Shown piece after piece: positions 35,201 to 46,200 of a DNA stretch of 64,000 bases. The position numbers and the translations under genes are program-made. The notes under the pieces were generated by a model, which saw only the letters and a program-made list of their open reading frames with translations, was not told where the DNA came from and made no database searches. Each line of letters opens with the position of its first letter. The stretch's first letter is position 1. The stretch covers positions 136,248,920 to 136,312,919 of the forward strand of contig OX235279.1 of NCBI GenBank assembly GCA_944472155.2, given 5' to 3'. Source of the DNA: Trichobilharzia szidati (Eukaryota; Platyhelminthes; Trematoda; Strigeidida; Schistosomatidae).

Positions 35201-38083
35201 CGCACTCAGCTTGTACATTTTTAGACATATTTCTAAAGCGGAGAGACGATGGTTCAATAAAACTATCAACTTACATAAAGCCTACTTGGACAGGGCAATA
35301 CTTAAATTTTCACAGCTTCTGTCCACTACATTATAAGAGAGGATCGGCCAAATGTCTATTTAAGAGGATTCAGCGTATTTGAACAGCTGATGTTATAGAG
35401 GATGAAAATAAAATACTGATAGGATGCTCTTGTTGAAAACGGATATCCTTTAAAATTTTCAAACCGGTGTAGAAAGATGTTTTCATTAAATTATCTTAAA
35501 ATGGGGAAGTAAATGGTAGGATTTTGAGAGACTAAACTCGGTTATCCGCCGAACCTATTATGCAGCTCGGTTTATAATTATTGAAACAGCCAAAAATATT
35601 CTCCACCACAAACCTCAAAATTGCACAAGTGATTACGTCACCATACTATGTACCAACTTACATGTGTACTTGGGTGGACGCACCAACATAGGGAGGAGTA
35701 GTCGCTCTTTGCATGTGAGGTTGGGAGAGCATATTCCGAAATCGTTAGAAGAATGGATGAAATTAGGAAAGTCAGTGGATGCAGGTGGCAGACTACCAAC
35801 TCCGTCTGTAGCTAAATATCTAATCGATACGAACCACAAGACTGATGTCAAGACGCCTTTTAAGGTTATTTTTAAAACGGTCAAGGGCGCTTACTGAAAT
35901 ACACTGAGGTGACAGTTATTCATAAACTTAAGCCCCCCCCCCCACCTTCAGTGTGTAAAAAAGCATTTTGTTATCTCTCTTAACCTACCTTGATAATCCT
36001 TATTTGATCAGATAACCAAACGTAGTGTTAATTATTCTTATTATTCTTAAATCTTTTTTGTCACTGTCTACTCTAATCGGCCTTTATTCTTCATATAAAC
36101 TGACTAGTGAAGTGTGTGATCAGATTATTCGAAATGTATTGTGCAAATACATCACATTTTTCAAATAATCTCCGTCTTTTAATTACATTATTTATCCATT
36201 TTCTCCCTTATGTACCATCGTAATTAAAAATCAATGAAACTATTTAGTCTCCAGCGCTTTAATGTCAGTGTAATTAGCATTACACCAATAGAAAAGCTAC
36301 AGAAAGCTAGAGTGTGTCACTGATCCTGCTATTAAATCAGTATTGATTCTTGATGCCAATCAAAATTCATTTTTTCCCAGGTGTATAAAAATTTTGAGGA
36401 TACCTGACCAATCTTTTGTGCATATAGTCCAGTGTACAGTATGCTTTTGATAGCCTCGAAATTCAAGGTGTTTTCAAAGGCTGTATGTAATGCGCGTACG
36501 CACAAATAAATTAGGTCTGATTGAATATGCTTTTCAAGTGTGTTTAGCACTTTATTTATTTTAGTATCTGAAAAATTCTTATTAGTATTTCGGTGCTGTT
36601 ATGATAAATTGCTTTAGAAAGTACACCTCTACACTATTTTTAACCTCAATGAAATACCCATCAGTCTGGTTTACTCCCTCATATATATGTATGTAATTCT
36701 GCTGTCATGTACGCAACAGTTGACTAAATTAAAGCGATATTTTAATCCTCGCTGCGTTAAGCACATTCAATGTTTAATTTCGATGTATTCAAGGAATGGG
36801 GGTGATAAATTCAAGATAAGTTAGGGCGTGACTGTTTTACTTCAGGTCGTACAACAACAACAACAATAGCTTTATTCTGATTAATATTTATATAATGTAC
36901 AGAATTTTCAGCGGGGTTTATTCTGTGATATATTTTCTTCGTCCAGGAGCTTCAAATAAAAGACTGATTGACAGCACATTGTGTGACACAGTTCTATCTG
37001 ACATGAAGTGCAAACTAATCCATAATGATATCTCTTTTTTCTCCGAGAAACAAACGACATTTTGTTGAATGCCAATTATAGGAGAGTTCCAGAGTACATT
37101 TTGTGAACCAAAGACATCACTCAGAAACGATCATCTTATGTATTGGGATAAGCTGCCGTTTAGCAGCATAATGCTATTTCACATGTTTTGTAGAAACCTG
37201 CAAACCAGCAGGTTTTAGGTGTTTCAAATACCCGCCAGAGTAAACAATATTATTAGAGACTGCATTTTACTAGATTTAAACAAACTAAATAAGAAAAATT
37301 ATATGCAATAAATTGATGGAAGTTTACAGTAGCCCGAATTTCAAGCAGGCTGCCAATATATTTGTGACCTATTATTATGATACATTGCTACAAAGAGTTT
37401 AATGTTTAGCTGTAATTCATTCTTATTTAGAAATTTTTCCACCATACTTACTTCTTACCACTTTTTATGTGTGTGTAATCATGAGACCTAAGGGTCATAC
37501 CGTATCAGTCTTTTACTATTTACTTCCTCAATATGTGCTGTCTTGAAATTTGGCTGTATTAACTACACACGTTAGTCAGTCAGTCCTGTGTTGTGACAGT
37601 TTGTCTGAGAGTTCTATTGTGGTGGTGGGATACGGGTAATGTGTGCCAACGGAATATTATCCTCACATATTCCCATAGTTCAATTCGACATTAGCAACAG
37701 AATACGATATATCTATTGGAACATTCTGTTTGTTGCTAGAGTCAGAATATAATTCTCACAGTTCGATGTTGTGTTAACAACAGAATACTATGTATATTTG
37801 AACATTCTATTTCATGTAATTTCATGTAAACCAAAATCACATGCTCAATGATTGGTTAGAGAATATAAAACCTGTATCTATGTAAATAGCGGCTTGATCA
37901 CTTGACAATATACCTTGGCTTCCGTGTCTTACCTTCTGCTGTTACACTATAACTAACGTTCGTCTTTTTTTACAGTAGTGTTCTATAAGTAGCTGCATAA
38001 AATATTTTTCCATTATCCGAGAGTTGTTTTGAAGGCGAATTTATTTTAACCTTTTCTATTCCTTTAAAAATGATTTGTTATTG

Positions 38084-38120
<37 letters not shown>

Positions 38121-38306
38121 CCTTTAAACATTGTCTATCTTCCTTTCAATTATCCTTTATCCAGAGTTCACAGGAAACGGTACGCTAAGATTGCACGCTC
38201 TATGGCTGAAAAGCGTGCCGCTATTAGGAGGAGAGAGCAACAAAGAATGAAGCGCATGAAAGTTAAGGGTAAGAAGCCACAAGCCACTGTCGTTGTTCCC
38301 GAGTAA
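28087..38306 (+). CDS. DNTTIP2: Fcf2 / DNTTIP2-like pre-rRNA processing factor
   Basis: Well supported exons are 29683-29881, 30669-30734, 32237-32392, 33665-33771 and 38165-38306 (stop TAA 38304-38306), all GT-AG with matching phases. Two upstream exons, 28297-28380 and, less surely, 28087-28154, also join in phase; the start codon is not found. The C-terminal Fcf2 domain is clear: KLSNWFDLPKPDVTEEDRED, then RGVVVDDPGSFYDRLPRKQR and GKTLVDELLANAEI, then a basic tail KRYAKIARSMAEKRAAIRRR. The W-F, D-P-x-x-FY and PRKQR-x-KT-x-VDELL words are family hallmarks. Yeast Fcf2 acts in the nucleolar small-subunit processome for early 18S rRNA cleavages; this role is transferred by homology. The assembled length of about 250 residues is close to yeast Fcf2 and far shorter than vertebrate DNTTIP2. 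The last intron (33772-38164) holds a PLE and a solo LTR. Confidence 0.9.
28640..28745 (+). repeat. Decayed hammerhead-SINE relic
   Basis: The words GTACCGATGAAGAGTCACAA, CTCTCCAGTACTCGCTGGTT and TTCAATGGTTCTCTAACT match the order found in the hammerhead SINEs at 2846-3030 and 57061-57345. The core is mutated (CCGATGA for CTGATGA, no GAAA in register). It lies in an intron of the Fcf2 gene. Confidence 0.5.
29178..29216. repeat. (TA)n microsatellite
   Basis: An uninterrupted run of about 19 TA dinucleotides in an Fcf2 intron. Its length probably varies between individuals. Confidence 0.95.
30190..30355 (+). repeat. Repeat 3' end with tetranucleotide tail, copy 1
   Basis: It shares TGTGCTACATGGAGTGTGGT and GCAAAGTTCTATGT-type words with 33005-33165 and ends in CAGTCAGTCAGTCA. 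A shared 3' segment ending in short tandem repeats suggests the 3' end of a non-LTR element; no coding part is visible. Both copies lie in Fcf2 introns. Confidence 0.6.
33005..33170 (+). repeat. Repeat 3' end with tetranucleotide tail, copy 2
   Basis: This is the second copy of the segment at 30190-30355, with the same pyrimidine-rich lead-in (TTCTTCTACTTTCTTCTCTT). It ends in GACCGACCGACTGA instead of the CAGT tail of copy 1. The changed tail unit points to independent insertions. Confidence 0.6.
33975..36180 (+). mobile_element. Penelope-like element with terminal inverted repeats and target-site duplication
   Basis: In order, across frameshifts, the plus strand shows ILKPDKGSGVVVMDK (about 34350-34394), LYGLPKIHKVGNPLRPILSM (about 34572-34631), FRQMDGVALGS (about 34966-34998), RYVDDIILI (about 35086-35112), FLDIFLKRRDDGS (about 35219-35257) and YIKPTWTGQYLNFHSF (about 35272-35319). 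A GIY-YIG core follows with YLGGRTNIGRSSRSLHVRLG (about 35667-35726). The ends form inverted repeats of about 60 bases (34019-34077 against 36121-36180). Imperfect flanking repeats (AATTAACATTGTTTA at 33960-33974, AATTACATTATTTA at 36181-36194) look like a target-site duplication. A run of eight G (34551-34558) marks a frameshift, and stops occur elsewhere, so it is inactive. It sits in the last Fcf2 intron in sense orientation. Confidence 0.88.
37618..37946 (+). repeat. Solo LTR (329 bp) with 4-bp target-site duplication
   Basis: The second copy of the LTR at 3954-4283. It begins TGTGGTGGTGGG, ends TGTTACA, and is bounded by CTAT at 37614-37617 and 37947-37950. A TATA-like AATATAAAA lies at about 37862-37870. 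The two copies differ by scattered substitutions and small indels, so neither is new. It lies in the last Fcf2 intron, about 220 bases before the final exon, and could offer a sense-strand promoter there; this is inference. Confidence 0.8.
38086..38120. repeat. (ATT)n microsatellite before the last Fcf2 exon
   Basis: Eleven to twelve ATT units end 44 bases before the splice acceptor AG at 38163-38164. The tract adjoins the pyrimidine-rich acceptor region. Confidence 0.95.
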
Positions 38307-38809
38307 CTTTTTTTAAACAGGATTTCCTATTTGTACATATATCACAAAATAAGATTGTTTCTTTGAAACTCACTTCTTTTTGCTTATTCTTGAAATTTTA
38401 AAATGGGAGTCTGTTAGTATTTATTAATATCGATAGCTTGAATTACATTGTTTATGAGTTCAGTGAAGTAACGGTTTAGAGCAGTTATCTTCTTTAATTA
38501 AGCGCATCGGCGGTACATGTTTCGCGTTTCCAAACTTGTTGTATTATGAGTTACTGTGATGTTTAAACACGATTGCGTTTCATTGCCACTTTGTTAATAG
38601 GATTGATTTTCTATAAGTAACAATTTAAGGTCGCTGTGGTTTCCTCAGATTGCATGTGACCCTATGATACACTCCAAAAGCTGATTAGTATGCTGTAATA
38701 TGATATATGACTGAGTCGTAATATTTTGTTGTATAAAGCGAAAGTAGGTAAAATGGTGCTATAAAGTGGGTAATATAAAATCAGTGTCAGCGAGACAGTT
38801 TGTGAAGCA
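38307..38809. other. 3' flank of Fcf2
   Basis: This is the probable 3' UTR and downstream sequence. No canonical AATAAA is seen close to the stop; an AATAAG variant at 38348-38353 is the nearest candidate poly(A) signal. No other feature was recognised. Confidence 0.35.
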
Positions 38810-39250
38810 GATGGTGTGCCAGTTGTCAGTCTTAAAAGGACTCCTGGGACACTGGACAGAGTACTTTGGGAAACGACTTAGTTGGTCTACAAAGCCAGTA
38901 TTCAATATTTTAGAGCATAATGATCTGTAAACACGAACTCACCTAATGTGGTGGAGTTATAAAAGGAGCTCCAAGTACTGGAACGCCATGATCCATCTGG
39001 TCCAGACAATTTACCCTAAGCTATTTTTAAAGATAGTGGTGAAGTTATAGTTAGGGAACTGAATGGATTGCTCAGAAAAGTATGGGAAAATGTGAGTGCT
39101 CTGTTGGTGCAGAATGAAAACATTATTGTGTCTGCCTTTGCATTTGACCATCATTATAGTATTGGTCTGTTATCAGTTGCATCAAGATTATTAGCTACTA
39201 TCATGGTAACTAAACCTTGTAAAACGCGTGAAAATGTTGATTCTTGAAGA
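38810..39250 (+). mobile_element. Decayed LINE reverse-transcriptase fragment
   Basis: The plus-strand frame reads LERHDPSGPDNLP, then FKDSGEVIVRELNGLLRKVW, then LSVASRLLATIM, matching the region just before and at the start of the RT domain in CR1/jockey-type LINEs (S-GPD-x-LP, ELN-LL-K-W, ASK-LA). Stops interrupt it. The clade within non-LTR elements is uncertain. Confidence 0.6.
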
Positions 39251-40984
39251 GTGGGCTTCGTTTAGTCTAAGTTCTGCAATTTCCATCATCGCTGTCTCCA
39301 CAGAATGGCTTGCGCCCGGTGTCATCATGGTATAAGTAATTCTGAGGTCCGGAACGGTCTTCCAGTAAATGTTGTTATGTAAATACTCCCACTTCCTTGG
39401 CGTGGATGAGTGTTACGAATGCTATCTTGGCCACTCTCATATCGATCACTGTTTGCTAGCATTAGGACGGTGAAGGTAATGATGGCTGAACAGATGTGTT
39501 AGATCACCATCCTTTGATGCATCAAAACTCTCTTTGCAGAGACCTGAGAGATCATTTGAATTAAGGGCTCAAGGCATCAGATATGGAAAATAATAGAGAA
39601 CATAGTACAGTTCCATGTACTCTTCTCTTTCTCAAAACAACAAGAAGCAATGAAGTCTGGTAAATATGTTCTCAGTAAGTATCTTTTTCCCTACGTTTTC
39701 TATTTCTTTACATGGCTTTCTGTGGGATATCTCCCCTCCTCATACTGCACAAAGTTAGGGTTCCAAACAAAAATTGAAGTGAAATTGAAACATCTTATAC
39801 TATCACATAAAAGTGACCCATCTATCTGAAACCTACTACCTTTTCCTGATATGTTTTACAGAATTTGGCATTTCTCATTGTTTTCAAAACTTCGTTTCCA
39901 AGGGCATATTTCCGTTCAGTTTCGAGAAAGTCAATAATTTCCCGACTTTCTATGTTATTTCTTGGGAAAAAATGGTTGACAGCTAACAGAGATAAATGTG
40001 TTGAATAAGAATAACGAATTGTGGATAAAAAAATATTTCAATGCAATAAGTCTACTAAACTAATTTATTTATAGACGCTTTTCTGGATAAAACATGCTGC
40101 AGGTAACAGTATTAGGGACGAATTCTTATTTTCCTTTCTAGAAGCTCAGAAGATTGGTTCATTGAATATTCGGACCGACACTGTCATCATAAAATGTAGG
40201 ACTACTGTAGAGCGTTCCAAGTTACAGGGTGTCAGATTTGCCTAATAAGTGAGAGGTAACGAGAGAGAAGACTAGTTGGTAATGTGCAGTAATGAAGCAA
40301 AAAGTTGTGGAACGTCATAAGACTAGGAAAATATATAAAGTAGGTGGATACCGATATAACACTAAGATTGAGGATTCAGTATGCACGCATCTCAGCCACT
40401 GATTCTGAGCGATTTCAATTACGACCTGCATTGTCTGTCGTGTAAAGTTTAGTGTGGTGATCAGTGGTGACAGAGTTCATACATTTGGACCGTATCTTAG
40501 ACCGATCAGTCTTAATTTCCTACAGAAGTAGATATCATAGGGTTAAACTGTGTATAGGCATAAGTCAAAAATAAGACAGCAATCTCAGTTGCCATGTGTT
40601 TATGGTGTTTAAGGAGATGATGGGTGTTGGCGGTTACACTGGATACACTAGATACAAGTACAAGTATATATCCTTCAACTTCCAATGTACTTGTTCTGTT
40701 TAGACCAAAGATAAATCAAAACAACAAATTGGTCGTCCAAAACATGAGGTATATTTCGAGATCAGAATCATAGAACGATGACAAATGCCTATTTAGCTTG
40801 GGATCGTGCACGAACGTAACACAGTAGCGTGTCGAATGGCGTGGATGCTTGACAGTGTGCCTTCAGTTTAACAAGTCGACTTCAACAGTGAAGGTCAGCA
40901 CCCAGTATTGAATGAAGAATGCCATAGGCTTAGAGTTTTGGAGAATTATTTACTGCTGCATTTTCATCAACTTTTTCTTCATTC
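39251..40984. other. Repeat-like DNA without recognised gene
   Basis: It contains stretches of LINE-like composition but no motif I can assign, and no splice-supported exon. It lies between the convergent Fcf2 and ACSL genes. Confidence 0.3.
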
Positions 40985-41190
40985 TTTTGCTTTCCTTCCG
41001 AACGGAGCGTAGGGCTTAAATTTTTAAGCTTTGGAGTTTCAGTTGCGTTTGCGTTATGTTGCTAACCTCACCCGTAACTTTTCCTCTTTTCTGGGCATAC
41101 TACCGGCTAGGTGAGGTTTAGGACCGCTTTGGCCAGACCACGTGCGTGGCCAGCAAGCATTCTACCCTTGAACCACTCATCAACTGACCT
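40985..41190 (-). mobile_element. SINE with tRNA-like head, reverse orientation, decayed
   Basis: The minus strand carries a worn tRNA-like head (GGTTCAAGGGTAGAATGCTT, GCCACGCACGTGGTCTGG) followed by the body words GGTGAGGTTAGCAAC and TTCGGAAGG shared with the SINEs at 9425-9640 and 22248-22475. The B box is no longer intact. Confidence 0.5.
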
Positions 41191-41739
41191 ATCTCTTTTA
41201 CTTCAGACACTATGTTTACAAAGTGGCTTCGAAGCGGTTCACTAAGCAAACGAAGGAAACAGTAGTTAGGTACCTGAAGCTTTCTCTAAACGTTCTATTT
41301 ATTGGTCATTTTTCATGGTCATACAGTGGAACGGAATATCACTGCACAGTTTACTCGATTTTTAGTTAGTGGTTTATAATCAGTACATAATAAAAAAGCC
41401 GACCGCAGTATCTCGTTTAAGTCGAAGTATGATTATTCTACAACTTGGTTTCCGAAAAGTCAGTAGTCTAAAGCTGGTCATCTCTCAAACATGTAGGACG
41501 ACTTTTTATTTACTCGTATCATAATATGCAACTTAACCATCACCTGGATTTTAAACTACAAATGTGCCTGTATTCTTGTTCAAAGTAATGGTTTCTAATC
41601 TGACTAAATACCATTGTTAATTATTTAAACAATTCATAAGCTTGTGAATTTCTATAATCAGTTAAGTTTCTAATGTAAAATCTTAGTTTATGTCTGACTA
41701 CTATATCCTTGTTATTCGTATTATTATAATTCCGGTAGG

Positions 41740-42720
41740 TTCTGACTGAAACATAGGGCTTTGATAGTACATCTCCATTTCATCCATTTCTTCCTAGAAC
41801 AGTTGTACACGTTTCCTTGAATATCGCCTTCACAGAGTTCTAAAGTTCTTCCACACAGGTTTCCTCAGTGATGTTACGTAATGTCTCTGACTTTGCTCTG
41901 ATGGCTGCAGTGGTGTCTTTTGTAGTTCTGTCTTTCAGTTTCTTAGTGTTGAAATTGGATTGTAGTCTGTGTGCAGTTGTTTGGATAGCTTTCAACCTGA
42001 TATTGAAGGTTCCTAGAACTAGATGATGGTCTGAGCGCACATCTACTCCCCTTCACGATTTGGTATCCAGCAGGATGCTTCTCCACTTCCTTGAACAACA
42101 TTGAAGTGAAGTCTATCTGGTTTGTGGTGTGTCCGTCAGCGAAATCCATGTCGGTTGCCTTGTGTATGTCCTTGTGCTTGTACACGCTGCCTCCGATCAT
42201 CAAATCATTGAAAGCGCGGAAGTCTGCGATGAGTTCTCCATTGTCATTCACTCCGCCGAGTAAGAGCCTCTCGTCACATGTTGAATTCCCCTTCCTGTAT
42301 TATCAGCTCCCAGTTCAGCTGGCATTCATCTAGCCCATGAGGATTTTGATGTCACCATTTGGGATGTTGTCGATTACTGTTCGTAGTTATCTATACAAAT
42401 CTTCCTTCTTGTCTTTTTCTGCATTGTTTGTAGCACTGTGCGTAGCATCGAATAGTTGTTACCTTCCTTCCTGACTTTTGCATTGAATCTTGCTGTCATA
42501 ATCCTTCAGGAGGAGATAGGTTCCCACTGCACAAAAGCTTTGGCTGCTACTATTGGTGAAATCATGATAGTCAATCCCTCAGTGTACTTGTGGTTGTTGT
42601 CTGGGCGATCAGAATAGATTATTGACCCTGCAGGTAATAACTCAGATAGCCCACTTGCATTCCATTTGCTTTTACAGATTCTGGGCGTTTACGGTAGACC
42701 CTAAATTTACAACCTGGAGG
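41740..42720 (-). mobile_element. RTE-like LINE, endonuclease-region fragment
   Basis: The minus strand encodes the endonuclease part of the same RTE family as 10545-13585: NDNGELIADFRAFNDLMIGG (about 42248-42189), HKDIHKATDMDFADGHTTNQ just after it, and MRSDHHLVLGTFNIRLKAIQ at 42040-41981. The piece runs on into ETLRNITEETCVE and stops. It is closely parallel to the plus-strand copy, which confirms the reading despite frameshifts. RT is absent, so this is an internal fragment. Confidence 0.85.
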
Positions 42721-43245
42721 AATGTCTCTCTAACAGAACACTAGGTTACTGTAAATTTCTTGCAACTTTCTAAACCTTCTATACTTTATTCAAGTGAAAA
42801 GTAGGCACAGCAGTCTGTGTCTGACTCTTAGGTATAAGAACAAACAGCACACAAGAATCACTTAAGCCAGTGGTCAGGATGTGCGTGTAAGACAGAATTA
42901 ACAGCTGCACCTGACTATATACGGAACCTTTGTATTATTCTTTTACCAGTCGCATCCAAAAATATCGGCTGCTGATGCACTTCATGAGACTTGAGATACA
43001 TTAGTGCTTATCAATTTGAACAGCATTATCTAATTATAACAATACCATTTATTTATAAATTGGTAAAATGGAAGAAAAAACCATTAAAACATTACAGATT
43101 CATTCAATTTTATGCTAATTAACATTGGTTGTGAAGTGGAAATCAAATAGTATAGCAAAGTCGATTTAAAAAATAACAACAAATAAATCGAAGACTAAAA
43201 AGATATTCTGAAAGTAGTAGAAAGTTGTATAACGTAAAATATTCT

Positions 43246-43251
43246 TTTATT
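43246..43251 (-). terminator. Poly(A) signal AATAAA of ACSL
   Basis: On the minus strand AATAAA occurs 37 bases after the ACSL stop codon, a suitable place for 3' end formation. It implies a very short 3' UTR. Confidence 0.7.
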
Positions 43252-43287
43252 AGGTGAAATTCAGTTTCATTTGTATGAATTTAAGAG

Positions 43288-46200
43288 TCAAAAACCTTTC
43301 TCTTTTTCTTCATACAAATTTGTAATAACATCTGAAAAATGTTTGCGTAGACTTCCCCTGGCAGGTTTTAAAGTTGGTGTTAGTAGCCCGTTGTTTACCG
43401 TGAATGCTTCAGGCGTTAGGAATATATTTTGTACCTGTGTTTCAAGATGAAAAAGTTACAAAAGCAAATTAATTCTTACTTAGTCGCATACTGGCTATTA
43501 TATATATATAATAGCTGCATTTATCAGGTGGCCCTGCTAGACTAGTGCATACTTCGTACAACCTTCACAGATCTAGCGATAGTGTTGCAAGTGAAGTCAT
43601 TATAAACGCTGGTGCAAAAGCGTACCATGCAAATTAAAAATTTAGCTATCACATCAGTGCTATAGGCTGTGAGGATTACATTTTATTGTGCAATGATAAG
43701 TATTCCACTAGTTTCACTTTTAAAAGTTAAAATTTATTTATGATTAATTTAGTATATGTAAATACAATATGTTGAAACAGCAACAAATTATTCTGGCTAG
43801 CGAAATGAACTTTAATAAGGGATTGCATTCTGCGTTAGTTTGTTAATATTGAAGCTACAGTGATAGGCCAGGAATATATTCGTGGAATTTCACTAAAGGA
43901 TATGATTAGTATATTGCTGAAAAATGTTATAATTACTGCCATTCATAGTAGTTATAGTTAAAGGTTGTGAGAAGGAATTATACAGGTTACGCATAAACTT
44001 CAATAATTACACATATGTTGATGCTGAGACCAATGAATCACGCCTCTAATATCAGTTACCATTAGCACCTCTTTATCCACATAAGCGTTGACAGAATGGA
44101 GATGGAATTCATAGTCTATCGAAAGTCTACAAGTGGTTTAGATAATGAACAAAACTGACAAGATACTGTGGTGAAATATATGCATCAAAGATAGTAATTT
44201 AACATCTGGAAAACTACTTATTACAATTATTTCGAATTAAAAGCTGGTTGATTTCTTTGGACTGAAATGCCGTATCTTTGTTGACATGTAGACTGCTGAC
44301 ACGGACATGATATTACCAATAGATTCTAGGACACTCATGTTTGCCTATTTAGATGGTTGGGAATTAGAGTAGGGGTGCCTAATTTTTATCTTGTTTATTA
44401 GTTTTATCTACCTTTTTCAAGACATTTTCATATGTTTGGTGTAGTTTTACCGAAACTTACATCTCCGTGCACGTTCAGGAATTTTATTACCTAGGTGGCC
44501 TAGTGGATAACGCTTTGAAACTCTACTTTCCACCTGGAACCCAAAGGAGTAGTAATAATCAATTCTAAAGGATAGCAAAATTTGTTAGCCTACTCACATG
44601 ATATTTAAAAATACTGAGTGTTGTACTCATATATATTATAACATCTATTTAAGACATAGTGAATGAAAAAGAGATAGTATTAAGTTTAAAGAAAATTAAG
44701 CCTCTTTTAGTCAGGCACGAGTTTACGAGGTCAGTAAGCAATTTCGCAAGATGTTTTTAAGATGAATGACAAACGAGAACATCGGATTAATATAGCTGTC
44801 TTATTCTGTGGTCACTAAGCACTTAACTGAAATCAGTTTATTCAAAAGATTTGATAACATTTTATGGTGTCTGAATTAATTCACTTGTGTATTATTTTCT
44901 AAACGTGAGTTATATTAATTGTGCCGAATGAATTTTATTGGGCTGTTTGTCTTACGTAACTTACTACTTGACATAATTGACTGCACACACTGGTTATGAA
45001 AGAAAACTGCAAAAAAGAGAGATATCACAAACGTATACTATCACGTCGGCTCAAGTTACAAAACTACTGACCTACTGGAATTAATAATAAACATGAAGAA
45101 GAGCGAAGGAATGGAAGTAATAATAAAAGGCACAAACAGCGAAGAAAATTTTCTTTTCGACGATTCATTTTCATGAGCTGTACAATCGTAATTATAATTA
45201 ACAAAGAAATCTTTAGACCAATCAGATACTGGTAAATTTTGTCCTTGGAAAATTGTATTACATAGTGTAAGGTGTAAGAAGGGATGACTGATTGTAAGTT
45301 AGAAAGGAGACAGAAGTTGGCATGACGTGTCAACTTCTGTGCCTTTGTGCCTTTTTCTTATGACTCAATATGGAAGTAATAATACTGTGAAAGATAAGGA
45401 GGTAGTTGGAAAAACTGGAATTAAAGAAACAGTGATGTAAACTAAGTATTCGAATACTTAAGAAATATAAGTTATCAGTGCACATGTTTTATTGAAATCC
45501 AAGGAATACTCCTCATCTAACATCTTCAAGCAATGGACTTATTTGTTTTGTGAATTACATTGATGAGGTTCGCCCTTCTATAAATAGTTAAGATAAAGAT
45601 GTATGTACTTTATGTAGTAATTTATCTTTATTATTGTTCGTCATAATGTATACCCTCCATGCAAACATTCTCTCAATACTATCGAATTTTCCATTTATAC
45701 TATCCGGACTTATTATTAGTGATATTATCTCTTTTTTCAATATATACCTTCACCTGTTTCGTTTCACACACTCGTTATTTCATTATGAACCTCTCATTGC
45801 AGTCTTACTATCTCCTCTTTAATACATACCATTTTGTACTAGGCACTCACCTGACACCTTTTATAACCTTGAACTGACTTGTGAATTTTCTTACCCCACA
45901 CTCTACAAATCTATTATGATTAATCACCATTGTCTCCCATTTTACAATATTTTGTAATCGATTTCAGCCTAGCACTTTTGTCACACAAATACTACCATTT
46001 ATTTTGACACCCCATAACTAATCTGTTATTCTACGTAAAAAATGTATCCGCCTCATAACTGGCCATTATTGTAACGACAATAAATATTATATTGTATAAT
46101 TGTAAGAACCTGAAGAGAAATTATTGAAAAGAATATTCTTCGTTCAGACTGACTTTTAATGTATGATATATCTTTATCCGCATATACTAAAATAACTGAA

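Noticed and set aside
36332..36550. 72-residue minus-strand frame
   Set aside because: It has no recognised motif, lies in an Fcf2 intron on the opposite strand, and no splice partners were found.
38070..38164. Tyrosine-rich N-terminus of the plus-strand frame at 38070-38306
   Set aside because: It is translation of the (ATT)n tract and intron. The conserved Fcf2 tail starts at the splice acceptor 38164/38165.
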